From NCBI GenBank assembly GCA_024228555.1, contig JAAETI010000141.1:1-58720 (forward strand): a DNA stretch of 58,720 bases, in the 5' to 3' direction. Shown in pieces: positions 8,412 to 16,313 of this stretch. The notes under the pieces are model-generated. The model was not told the origin of the DNA. It ran no database searches and was given only the letters and a program-made list of their open reading frames with translations. The DNA is from a bacterium (GTDB taxonomy: Bacteria; Actinomycetota; Acidimicrobiia; Spongiisociales; UBA5794). The position numbers and the translations under genes are program-made. Position 1 is the stretch's first letter, and each line of letters starts with the position of its first letter.

Positions 8412-11400
8412 TTCTGCCCTAGCTGGATCAGCTCAACCTTCCCGTCTGCGAGCAGATAGCCACGGCCTACCGGGAAGTCATCAGGCCCCCTCCGCGGAAG
8501 TGGGGTCTGCCACAGATCGCCATCGGTTGCAACGTTGGGTCGTAGTGCGCACCCGATGCGAGACCTCCGAATCTCCTGGGTCCAATGCCCATACAGACCC
8601 CGCATCGCATCGGCCGAGCCTGCCGCCACAACCCTGGTCCCCGAGCGTCGCGACTTGACCAGCTCACTCAGCCAGTCGTTGTCCTGAACTAGCTCGGCAT
8701 CGTCTATGAGCAGCAGTCTGCTCGGGCCGGATTCACAGACGCTGTCGATGCGGTCCAGATCAGCAATGGTGTCGACAGCCGAGGCGGTCCGCAGCGGCGA
8801 GCGGCGCGGCAGTATCGCGATCACCTCGACCCGGGGGTTCGCCGCCTTAGCGACGGCCGCGATCGTCGCCAAGGCAGTGCTCTTGCCAGACCGAGCGGGT
8901 CCGGTGATCAACCCGTGCTCGCCCTCACGAAGCACGAGGCCAGCCGGGGTTAGGGCGGTGTCGCCGATACCAATTGGCAGAAACCATTCTTCTGGCGAGA
9001 TCCGTCCCGCTGCCACGACATCGGCGACGGCAACCACGTGGGGAAGAACCTCGATCGACCACGGTGCGAGAAGCGGCGGTCCCCACTTGTTCGCAGCAAC
9101 TGCGGCCGGCAATCCGTCGCGATGCGGCAGGCCAATCTGGACTTCGCGGCCGCTCCCCGACTCGAAGGCCCGGCCGGGAACCGTCGGAGGTTCGACAGGA
9201 GGGATACCGAGGCTGCTGTAGTCGTAGCGATCAGCCAGCCGGAGCACCAGCCGGCCCGCGACCAGCGCGGCGAGCCGGGTCGGCACATCACCCGGATGTT
9301 TGGCGGTGATGACTGTCAACATGCCGACCCCTGGCCCATCGGCGATCAAACGTGCGAACAGGTTCTGCACCGCTAGGTCAGCCGGGTCGCTGAAAGCGTC
9401 GGCAAAACCGCCATAGTTGTCGACAAAAGTGATGATTGTGGGACGACTGGTGAGGGAGGTGGCATCCTCGGCCGCCGCCCTGCGCCGCAGTTGCAGTTCC
9501 TCTGCCAAACGACGCAACAGCCGCAGTTGCCTGTCGCGTTCGTCGGCGCCCACCACTGCTCCAACATGAGGAAGATCCTGCAGCGGATGAAGCGCCTGAT
9601 CGTCGAAGTCCATGAAGTACAGGTGCAGACGGTCGGGGTCGCCGGAGCTCGCCAAACCGACAGCCATCGTCTGCAGCGCCGTCGTAGTCCCACTCCCCGA
9701 CAGTCCGTAGATAAGTAGGTTGCCGTCTGTCGCCGACCAGGTTGCGAGGCTCTGACGCTGCCGGTGCGGTTCATCAGCGACGCCGAAAGCGGTCGCCCCG
9801 TGTGGCTGCAGCTCCGCATCGAGCCGATCGAGGTCCACCACGGTTGGCAATGGCGGAGGCCACGGCAGCCGAGCCGCCGGAAACGCCTTCGCAACCTGCC
9901 GGGTCGCGGCGACGATGCGCTCGAGATCTGTTGGTTCGTCGTCGGCAGGGGAAGAGACGGGAATTGAACTTGGCTGCTCGTGAGCGAAGAGAAAGGGACG
10001 AACGCTGAGACCAGTTGACCGGCCGGCCATGGCGTGGCCGGTCACAAGAGCCGTTTGGAACGGTACGACGTCGCTTGGTCCGAACCTGGCAAGACCTCTT
10101 CCCGGATGACCGCGCCCGATCTCCGCAGCCTCACTACATCCCAACACATCGACAGAATCCGAAGTGTCCTGCATGCGAAGCGCCACTCGCAGGTTGGTGT
10201 TGGCTTTGATGTTCTCGCTGATAACTCCGCTCGGGCGCTGGGTAGCGAGCAGCAGATGGACCCCAAGACTGCGGCCACGCTGTGCGATCCCGACAAGGGC
10301 ATCGATGAACTCGGGCAGTTCCTTGGCCAATGCCGCAAATTCGTCGATCACAACGAGCAGCCGCGGTAGGGGGGTGCTGGAGGTGTGCGGTATGTCACCA
10401 ATGTCCGACACGCCGATCGCACGCAGCTGTTGCTCCCGGTAGGTCAGCTCTGCGTCCAGACAGCTCAGCGCGCGCTTCGCCAGGTGCTCATCGAGATCGG
10501 TAACCAGGCCAACGGTGTGCGGAAGGTCGGCGCAGGCATCGAATGCGCTCCCTCCCTTGTAGTCAATGAGAACGAAGTTCAGCGCCGTCGGACTAGCGGT
10601 GGCCGCAAGAGACGCGACGAGTGTCCGCAACAGCTCCGACTTCCCGGCGCCGGTCGTGCCCCCGAGCAGCGCATGGGGACCGTCGGCTACCAAGTCGATC
10701 ATGAGCGGCCCCACCGCGGTAACACCGACTGGAGCATCTATCGCCGACCGGTTGCGCCGCCAATTCTGCTCGATGGACCGCACCGGGTCGGCACCCAACG
10801 ACACAAGCGCCTCCAGGTGGACGACCGTTGGCAGGCTCGTGCCGGCCTCCGTTGCTTCAGGGTCGTCGAGCCGGGCGAGGGCACGAGCCGTTGCTCGTGC
10901 AACCGACGCGGGCAGCTGCCACGGCAGGAAATCGATCGCTTGTCCGTCAGGGAACCGAATCCGAGAACGCTCCGTCTCGAGCGAAACGATCGTGGTCGCC
11001 AACGAAGGGAGATCCAGTAGACGTCCTGCGATCGCGATCGCAGCGACACCAGTTCTCGCCCCACCGCGCAAGACCTCACGAACGACCGCCCGACCGCCAC
11101 TCGACAGATCCGGGAGATCGACGATGCACAGATGGTGGGGGCCGCGATCATTCTTCTCCGTCGGGAGCAGAGCTGCGACCTGTTCTAGTTCCTCAGCGGT
11201 AGCCGCAATACGGCGTCGCCCGTCGATGAGCGTATGCGGGAGCCATTTCGCCCAATCCCAATCCGCGGGGGTCTCGGTGAACACCGTGATCGCTAGGTCA
11301 GCCGGTCCGTGATTGATACTCGCCTGGAGAAGAAGCTGCCGTGCCCCAGCCAGCACTCGATCGCGACTTCCGGCGAGACCACAGACCGCACCGGGCACAC

Positions 11401-12214
11401 AATCGATAGATATCGGAACGTCATGCAGCACTCGGTGCTGATCCAACACCTCCCTGGCTTCGATCGAGACGTCGCCACTGATTTCGGGGTCCCACGTCAT
11501 GCAAGCGGTTCCGATCGGAAGAACCATGAAGTCATCGTGAATGGGACGGCGTTCCCAGAGATGGGGCCGGACGTGCTGGGCAGACGATCGGAGCTCGGTC
11601 GGAATCATGGCGGCCTGGCGCCGCACGGCTACCTCCATGCCGTTGGCTTTGGTTACTTCCTGGGCAAACCGGCTCAGCAGCGCCCGGTACCCGTCACCCG
11701 ACTCTCTCGACTCACGTCGGAGCCGTCTCTTGTCCTCCAACCAGTTGGCCAGCAACATTGCTGGGGAGAACACCGCAAACACCGCCATGCGGGGGTTGAT
11801 GAGCACCGCCATCACCAACCCCAGAACGAGTGGCACCACCAACGCTCCCCAGCCGAAGCGCATCGGCTGTGCCGGCTGCTGCGGTGCTGCGGGTGGATGC
11901 AAGATCGGAGCCGTGTGGCGGATGACGGGCCGCGGCGGCCGGTTGAAGGGTCCGCCGTTGCGAATCGGTTCCTCCGACGCTGCACCCCCAGCCCGCACAA
12001 GCACCTCGATACCTGCTACTTCGACCACACTGCCGGTGCGCAAGCCGGCTTCGGACAAGGGCACGGTGACATCAACTACCCGACCATCGATAGTCACGGT
12101 TCGGTCTGCGGTCTCTCCGAAAGCGTCTATCAGATCCGACACTCTCGCACCGCTGCCGTTCCCCTCGACCTCTACCTCGTACTCCGAGCCACCGTTTTGC
12201 AGAGTCACGTTCAT
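8408..12214 (-). CDS. EccC/EssC-type FtsK-SpoIIIE ATPase of a type VII secretion system
   Basis: 1268 residues. In order: a small beta-rich N-terminal domain (1-75) resembling a ubiquitin- or FHA-like module; a Pro-rich linker; two adjacent transmembrane helices (about 120-158); a linker domain; then three FtsK-like ATPase domains. Domain 1 has Walker A GGTTGAGKSE (518-527) and Walker B LLVVIDE (619-625). Domain 2 has GLSGSGTTT (837-845), where Thr replaces the Walker Lys. Domain 3 has GPARSGKST (1105-1113) and LLLIDDAE. This is the full EccCa+EccCb arrangement on one chain, the motor of WXG100 secretion. It is coupled to the WXG genes upstream by ATGA and to the hydrolase downstream by GTGA. 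Confidence 0.93.
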   Translation of the reverse strand: MNVTLQNGGSEYEVEVEGNGSGARVSDLIDAFGETADRTVTIDGRVVDVTVPLSEAGLRTGSVVEVAGIEVLVRAGGAASEEPIRNGGPFNRPPRPVIRHTAPILHPPAAPQQPAQPMRFGWGALVVPLVLGLVMAVLINPRMAVFAVFSPAMLLANWLEDKRRLRRESRESGDGYRALLSRFAQEVTKANGMEVAVRRQAAMIPTELRSSAQHVRPHLWERRPIHDDFMVLPIGTACMTWDPEISGDVSIEAREVLDQHRVLHDVPISIDCVPGAVCGLAGSRDRVLAGARQLLLQASINHGPADLAITVFTETPADWDWAKWLPHTLIDGRRRIAATAEELEQVAALLPTEKNDRGPHHLCIVDLPDLSSGGRAVVREVLRGGARTGVAAIAIAGRLLDLPSLATTIVSLETERSRIRFPDGQAIDFLPWQLPASVARATARALARLDDPEATEAGTSLPTVVHLEALVSLGADPVRSIEQNWRRNRSAIDAPVGVTAVGPLMIDLVADGPHALLGGTTGAGKSELLRTLVASLAATASPTALNFVLIDYKGGSAFDACADLPHTVGLVTDLDEHLAKRALSCLDAELTYREQQLRAIGVSDIGDIPHTSSTPLPRLLVVIDEFAALAKELPEFIDALVGIAQRGRSLGVHLLLATQRPSGVISENIKANTNLRVALRMQDTSDSVDVLGCSEAAEIGRGHPGRGLARFGPSDVVPFQTALVTGHAMAGRSTGLSVRPFLFAHEQPSSIPVSSPADDEPTDLERIVAATRQVAKAFPAARLPWPPPLPTVVDLDRLDAELQPHGATAFGVADEPHRQRQSLATWSATDGNLLIYGLSGSGTTTALQTMAVGLASSGDPDRLHLYFMDFDDQALHPLQDLPHVGAVVGADERDRQLRLLRRLAEELQLRRRAAAEDATSLTSRPTIITFVDNYGGFADAFSDPADLAVQNLFARLIADGPGVGMLTVITAKHPGDVPTRLAALVAGRLVLRLADRYDYSSLGIPPVEPPTVPGRAFESGSGREVQIGLPHRDGLPAAVAANKWGPPLLAPWSIEVLPHVVAVADVVAAGRISPEEWFLPIGIGDTALTPAGLVLREGEHGLITGPARSGKSTALATIAAVAKAANPRVEVIAILPRRSPLRTASAVDTIADLDRIDSVCESGPSRLLLIDDAELVQDNDWLSELVKSRRSGTRVVAAGSADAMRGLYGHWTQEIRRSRIGCALRPNVATDGDLWQTPLPRRGPDDFPVGRGYLLADGKVELIQLGQK

Positions 12215-12555
12215 CGCTGAACACCGACCTCAGCAGCCGTGACTGCGAGCGCCGCGGCCTGCGCTCGCAGTGTCCCGGCCTGCCGCCGCAACGCGTTGGC
12301 CTCTTCCTCGAACTCCCCAGCAATCCGCACTATCCGTCTTGCCTGCTCATCCAACTGCCGTGCGTGCAACGCACACTCAACTTCAAAGGCGGTTGCCGCC
12401 GGCCCGGTCCACACTCGATGTGACGTTGCGATGAGAGGACTAAGCAACCCATGCAGCGCCGCCGCGTGCGATCGCAGCCGATCAGCATCTCGCCGCAGCG
12501 CGTCCGACTGGAAGACCTTGTCGTCGGCAAGGCGATGGAGCTCGGAAGAAATCAC
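12211..12555 (-). CDS. WXG100-like helical protein, partner of the first WXG100 gene
   Basis: 114 residues from a GTG at 12555, the only plausible start after the upstream WXG100 stop. The protein is predicted almost wholly helical, with a VWTGPAATAFE turn at its middle, which matches the W-x-G hairpin of WXG100 proteins, and a long Arg/Glu/Ala-rich second helix. It would form a helical-hairpin heterodimer with the 90-residue protein encoded just upstream, as EsxA/EsxB do; this pairing is inferred from order. Stop overlaps the EccC start (ATGA). The start lacks a clear ribosome site, suggesting coupling to the preceding gene. Confidence 0.75.
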   Translation of the reverse strand: MISSELHRLADDKVFQSDALRRDADRLRSHAAALHGLLSPLIATSHRVWTGPAATAFEVECALHARQLDEQARRIVRIAGEFEEEANALRRQAGTLRAQAAALAVTAAEVGVQR

Positions 12556-12565
12556 CGGGGCTCGG

Positions 12566-12838
12566 CTAGCGAGTAGCCATCTCGATGTTGTCGTGGTACT
12601 TCGCCACGGCAACGCTGGCTTGCGATAGGGCTTCGCGCAGATTGGTGAGAGCGGGCATGAATTCCCCATCCCACGCCGCACGGAACTTCTCCGCACCCGG
12701 ACCTTCCCATGCGGTTGCTCCACGTGCCACCTTGCTGGTCACTGTTGACTGGAGGTTCTCGACTTCGCCTGCCTTTGCCTCGAACAAAGATCGAAGGGTC
12801 TGCAGATCTGCAAGGTTGGCTCCAAACATGGCTGCCAT
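12566..12838 (-). CDS. WXG100-family secreted protein (EsxA-like)
   Basis: 90 residues with the classic WXG100 form: two helices joined by AWEGPGAEKFRAAWDGEF (W-x-G near residue 45) and an aromatic/acidic C-terminal part (AKYHDNIEMATR). AAAGGAA stands 6 bases before the ATG. Proteins of this family are small type VII substrates exported as helical-hairpin dimers. It is the first gene of the minus-strand operon with a second WXG protein, EccC and the DUF1023 hydrolase. The canonical C-terminal YxxxD/E export motif can be read as YHDNIE. Confidence 0.93.
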   Translation of the reverse strand: MAAMFGANLADLQTLRSLFEAKAGEVENLQSTVTSKVARGATAWEGPGAEKFRAAWDGEFMPALTNLREALSQASVAVAKYHDNIEMATR

Positions 12839-12878
12839 TGAGGTTCCTTTCTCTGGGGGGTCTCTTTGCGACCTCGTG

Positions 12879-12955
12879 CTTAGTGACCGTATAACGATGT
12901 TTAGTGATTGTCAATCGTTAATTACCGTTGACAATCACTATTAATAGGATATAGG
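12879..12955. promoter_or_regulatory. Shared operator and divergent promoters of the type VII operons
   Basis: A perfect 13-bp inverted repeat (TAGTGATTGTCAA at 12902-12914, TTGACAATCACTA at 12928-12940) lies between the two divergent operons. Each arm ends in a TTGACA that can act as a -35 box. On the plus strand TTGACA at 12928-12933 is followed after 16 bp by TATAGG at 12950-12955, 8 bases before the ATG at 12964, fitting a leaderless transcript. On the minus strand TTGACA is followed after about 15 bp by TATACG. A third half-site TTAGTGA at 12880-12886 lies 21 bp (two helical turns) from the same heptamer at 12901-12907. The region is also more AT-rich than its surroundings. Confidence 0.7.
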
Positions 12956-12963
12956 GTGTCATC

Positions 12964-13734
12964 ATGACCGAGAAGCACCCAGCCGTAACCTTTGCCTTGT
13001 TCTTGGTCCTGACCACCGGTCTCACCATGGGGCTCCAGCAACTGGACAGCGGTCTCCGCATCGACTGGTCCGATCCAATCGGGTGGTTCGAGACCGCATC
13101 GGTCGAGAACGCAGCCGGCGCCACTGTGCGGTTGATTGGCCTCACACTTGGCTACTGGGTCGTCGTCTCGACAACGCTCTATGCCATAGCGAATCGGGTT
13201 CGTCACCGCCCACGATTGGTGACCTGGGCAACCCTCCCGTTTGCCCGTCGTCTGGCAGATCGAGCTCTGGCAACCGCTCTCGCTGGTTCAATTGTGTTGT
13301 CGCCGATGAGCCCAGCCCTTGGCGAGCAACCGCCTCCACCCCCTGTCGTCTTCGATATCACCAGCGACGGCGTACCGATTCCCCATGTCCAATACTCGAC
13401 ACCGATCGATGAGGCAACACCAACGATTGCGAATGAACCCGCTTCCCCGCAGGTGCCTACCGCACCGGTGGCGGAAGCACCCAAACCCACTCCAGCCATC
13501 AGGGCCATCGCGACCGAACCATCACCAACCGCAACCAAATACACCGTCGTCGCCGGTGACAGCCTCTGGGCCATCGCTCTCCGCGAGGTAGGGCAAGGGG
13601 CCGATGGCGATGCGGCCGCCGTGACTTCCTATTGGCGACAGGTGATGGCGGCAAACCGCACCACCCTCCGCTCCGGAGATCCAAATCTGATCTACCCCGG
13701 TGAGATCGTGACCCTGCCCGAGGTGCAACCATGA
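12964..13734 (+). CDS. Membrane protein with C-terminal LysM domain, type VII locus
   Basis: 256 residues. Three hydrophobic segments (about 8-25, 55-80 and 100-120) are followed by a Pro/Ala/Thr-rich extracytoplasmic linker and a C-terminal LysM domain (KYTVVAGDSLWAIALREVG ... PNLIYPGEIVTLP) that should bind peptidoglycan. The ATG lies immediately after a -10-like box and no ribosome site is present, so leaderless initiation is likely. It overlaps the next gene by 4 bases. A role in fixing the secretion apparatus to the cell wall is inferred from position. Confidence 0.8.
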   Translation: MTEKHPAVTFALFLVLTTGLTMGLQQLDSGLRIDWSDPIGWFETASVENAAGATVRLIGLTLGYWVVVSTTLYAIANRVRHRPRLVTWATLPFARRLADRALATALAGSIVLSPMSPALGEQPPPPPVVFDITSDGVPIPHVQYSTPIDEATPTIANEPASPQVPTAPVAEAPKPTPAIRAIATEPSPTATKYTVVAGDSLWAIALREVGQGADGDAAAVTSYWRQVMAANRTTLRSGDPNLIYPGEIVTLPEVQP

Positions 13735-14624
13735 ACATTGCCGAGATGCTGGGCACGCCGGTGAACGATCCTGCCGATATCGTTCCGACACCAGCCGCAC
13801 CGTGTGTGCCAGCACCCCCACCGCAACCCGCGAACCCTCGCCATCCCCGTCGGGGGCGCTTGGTGTGGGCCGCGTTGATCGTCACCGCGCTGGTTGTCGG
13901 TGTGGGGGCCGGCTGGTATCTCGCAAGCACCGGTTCTCCTCCCCCAGTACCGCTCACCGCTGCTCACTCTCAGGTTGATCAGGTCGGGGAGTACGCCGAG
14001 ATGTATGCAGCCCTCTACCTGTCGGGGCGCACTCCGCCGGGAGCACACGACGGTATGTCCACAGGAAACGCCTCAACCGCTACCGGAACCTGGGTCAATC
14101 ACAGCGCTCCGCTAGCAGTGGAATCGCTAGGCCATGGGTTCTGGAATGTCACCGTCGTCGTCGATGCGCTTGAGCTTGCCGGTGACGTCTACGAGTCGGC
14201 AGGGCTTCAGTACTTTGCGGTCACCGTCGACAGCCGGTCGACCCATCCGGTGGCCGTGGCCCCACCAGCCCGTATCCCCCAACCCCCTGCCATCGCACCG
14301 ACGGACCTCCCCCAATTCACGACCGAGGTTCCTCCCGACCAGGCCGGCGTGGTCACCAAGTTCCTCGATGGCTACCTAACCGGACAAGCCGATGTCGCGA
14401 GGTACATAACTCCGACGGCACCTATCCAACTGTTTGCGTCATCGCCGTATGAATCCGTCTCGATCGATTCGATGCACAGCGACTCCTTGGGCAGAGTGGC
14501 GGCCTCAGTATCCGCGACCACCGCGACCGGGGCCGCTCACAATCTGCAGTACACAGTCGAGATGTCGTTCGCATCTGGGTTCTGGGAAGTCGCCGGCCTG
14601 ACCGCACCGGTGATCACCGAATGA
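13731..14624 (+). CDS. Single-pass membrane protein with TcpC/NTF2-like external domains
   Basis: 297 residues: a Pro-rich cytoplasmic N-terminus, one transmembrane helix (about residues 45-65, LVWAALIVTALVVGVGAGWYLA) and about 230 external residues. The external part appears to be two NTF2-like folds: one around YAEMYAALYLSGR to YFAVTVDS, the second around VVTKFLDGYLTGQADVARYI to YTVEMSFASGFWEVAGL. That arrangement resembles conjugation proteins TcpC/VirB8. It overlaps neighbours by ATGA on both sides. If the resemblance is right it would be a scaffold of the secretion channel; a match to EccB or EccE is not evident. Fold assignment is by pattern only. Confidence 0.6.
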   Translation: MNIAEMLGTPVNDPADIVPTPAAPCVPAPPPQPANPRHPRRGRLVWAALIVTALVVGVGAGWYLASTGSPPPVPLTAAHSQVDQVGEYAEMYAALYLSGRTPPGAHDGMSTGNASTATGTWVNHSAPLAVESLGHGFWNVTVVVDALELAGDVYESAGLQYFAVTVDSRSTHPVAVAPPARIPQPPAIAPTDLPQFTTEVPPDQAGVVTKFLDGYLTGQADVARYITPTAPIQLFASSPYESVSIDSMHSDSLGRVAASVSATTATGAAHNLQYTVEMSFASGFWEVAGLTAPVITE

Positions 14625-15379
14625 TCGAGCCCAAGCCCGGGTCCCTCATCGACCACAGTCGCCGGTCGGTGTCGCTACCACGCAGACTGATGCCTTCGAT
14701 CCTTGCGATTCATGCCGGCAAGCGCCCCCGGCCCGACACCACAGTCGCTGAGTTGCGCGCCGGCGGAATCATGGCAACTGAACGGCTCGATCCGCTCGTC
14801 ACCACCCTCGTCGAGGTGATGACCAACCCGAGTCTGGTCATCACAGTCGAACTCTCCCGAGATGCCAACCCGAAACTCGCAACCTTCTGGGGCACACCGC
14901 ACCGCGCTGTTCTCGGGCTCACCGAGAATCGACACCGGTTCCAGCTGATCCAGGTTGAACCGACACTGCTGCCTTTTCATCTTGCACAAACCACGGGGCT
15001 TGACCCTCGCCCCGAGCCCCCATTCTCGGGAAGCTTCGCCGTGTCGGCATCCGCTCTCCACACTGCAGAGACCTCGGCAGCAAGGAACCCGGACATCGCC
15101 GCCGCTGCCCTACGCGGTGCCGGGGTGCAGCAGGAATGGTGCGATCGATTCCTTGGTGCCCTCGTTCTGCGCCAGTCTCTGTGGACAATCGAGTCGGTCT
15201 GGTTGGGCCGCGACTCCATGCGTGATGAATGCCGGCTCTCGGTTCTCGATGCAGGATCCGACGGGTATTGGCGGTTCGGTTCGAGCGAGGAAGGAATCGT
15301 GACCGTCTCCACATCCAGCTTCGAAGACCTCATGCGGAGGTTCGCTGCATTGCTCCCCAGAGTGGGCCCGACCGAATAG
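14621..15379 (+). CDS. EspG-like type VII secretion chaperone
   Basis: 252 residues, no signal peptide or membrane segment. The order of segments matches the actinobacterial EspG family as I know it: an N-terminal ELRAGGIM...LDPLVTTLVEVMTNPSLVITVEL stretch, a central strand HRAVLGLTENRHRFQLIQVEP, a serine-containing turn (SGSFAVSASAL), a helical AALRGAGV segment, and a final STSSFEDLMRRFAALLP helix. EspG proteins are cytoplasmic chaperones for PE/PPE or related substrates. No PE/PPE gene is present here, so the client may be one of the WXG proteins or an unlinked protein. Coupled to the upstream gene by ATGA. Confidence 0.65.
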   Translation: MIEPKPGSLIDHSRRSVSLPRRLMPSILAIHAGKRPRPDTTVAELRAGGIMATERLDPLVTTLVEVMTNPSLVITVELSRDANPKLATFWGTPHRAVLGLTENRHRFQLIQVEPTLLPFHLAQTTGLDPRPEPPFSGSFAVSASALHTAETSAARNPDIAAAALRGAGVQQEWCDRFLGALVLRQSLWTIESVWLGRDSMRDECRLSVLDAGSDGYWRFGSSEEGIVTVSTSSFEDLMRRFAALLPRVGPTE

Positions 15380-15429
15380 GCAGTCCGGTTCTGGCCAATG
15401 CACCGGTTGTTGGTCGTATGATTGGTCCG

Positions 15430-15525
15430 ATGAAGAAGCTAATCCTCATTGCATTGGCTGCGGCCGGAGGGGCTGCTGTGTTCAAGCTTCTCAATTCGGA
15501 GTACAAGCCACCCGCCAAGCCATGA
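15430..15525 (+). CDS. 31-residue single-helix membrane peptide
   Basis: ATG at 15430 opens MKKLILIALAAAGGAAVFKL, a positively charged start plus one hydrophobic helix, then a short polar tail (LNSEYKPPAKP). The stop overlaps the next start (ATGA), which argues that it is translated. The N-terminus resembles the small actinobacterial DLW-39 family, though the tryptophan-containing tail is absent. Function unknown. Confidence 0.6.
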   Translation: MKKLILIALAAAGGAAVFKLLNSEYKPPAKP

Positions 15526-16313
15526 GCACACTCGACACCGGGTACGGCAAGCTCCGGGTTCGTACCTTTGGTGTCACTCCTGCTCCGGTCGTTGCACTTC
15601 ACGGTTTCACCCTCCACGGTGGGATGTTCGCAACACTCGCCGAAGTGGCCGGCACCGCAATAGCCGCCCCCGACCTCCCTGGCCACGGCCAGTCCGAGAT
15701 CGACCCGGTCACGATCGAGACGGCGGTCGGCGCTATCGCCGAGTTGCTCGGTCAGTACACGGAGCCACCACTGTTGCTTGGATACTCCCAGGGCGGTCGA
15801 GTGGCTCTCCACGTAGCAATCCAACACCCGGATCTTGTCGGCTCACTGTGTTTGGTGGCCACGTCACCAGGGTTGAACGAGCGAGCCCGCCGACTGCGGA
15901 CCATCGCCGACAATGCGCTCGCCACCCGCATCGAAGAGATCGGAACGGAACGGTTCATCGCAGAATGGTTGGCCAACGCCCTGACCACCACCGATCGTCT
16001 TCATTCAGATATCGCCGCAGCAGATCGTCAGATCCGGCTCGAGAGCACGGCATCGGGCTTGGCGGACGCGCTACGAGGCTTCGGGCAAGCCTCCGTCCCC
16101 GACTCACGGGATCAGATTGCCACGCTACCGATGCCTACGGCGTTCGTTGCCGGACGTCGGGATGACAGATTTGTGTCATTGGCGATCGAAATGGCTCACA
16201 TTCGCGGCGAGCAGCCGGTGCTAGTGGATGGAGCCGGACACAACGTCATCTTGGAGGCTCCCGAGGCGGTTGCCGAAGTGATTAGGGGCTTGCTCGGTCG
16301 ACAAACCGGCTGA
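15522..16313 (+). CDS. Alpha/beta hydrolase, MenH-like
   Basis: 263 residues with oxyanion region ALHGFTLHG, nucleophile elbow GYSQGGR (Ser about residue 89), a late Asp in AGRRDDRF and a catalytic His in GAGHNVILEAPE. The stretch TSPGLNERARRLRTIADNALATRIEEIGTERFIAEWLANAL closely follows MenH (SHCHC synthase of menaquinone biosynthesis) proteins in my knowledge. Other men genes are not nearby, so a different hydrolase or esterase function remains possible. Starts in a 4-base overlap with the small membrane peptide, and its end overlaps the convergent hydrolase by 32 bases. Confidence 0.72.
   Translation: MSTLDTGYGKLRVRTFGVTPAPVVALHGFTLHGGMFATLAEVAGTAIAAPDLPGHGQSEIDPVTIETAVGAIAELLGQYTEPPLLLGYSQGGRVALHVAIQHPDLVGSLCLVATSPGLNERARRLRTIADNALATRIEEIGTERFIAEWLANALTTTDRLHSDIAAADRQIRLESTASGLADALRGFGQASVPDSRDQIATLPMPTAFVAGRRDDRFVSLAIEMAHIRGEQPVLVDGAGHNVILEAPEAVAEVIRGLLGRQTG

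Noticed and set aside
8408..12214. FtsK as a chromosome or plasmid DNA translocase
   Set aside because: Three ATPase domains, the paired membrane helices after a small N-terminal domain and coupling to WXG genes point to EccC; no gamma DNA-binding domain is present.
12211..12723. 170-residue version of the second WXG protein starting at 12723
   Set aside because: Its first 56 codons overlap the first WXG100 gene in another frame and read as Arg/Pro-rich noise; the GTG at 12555 gives the normal size.
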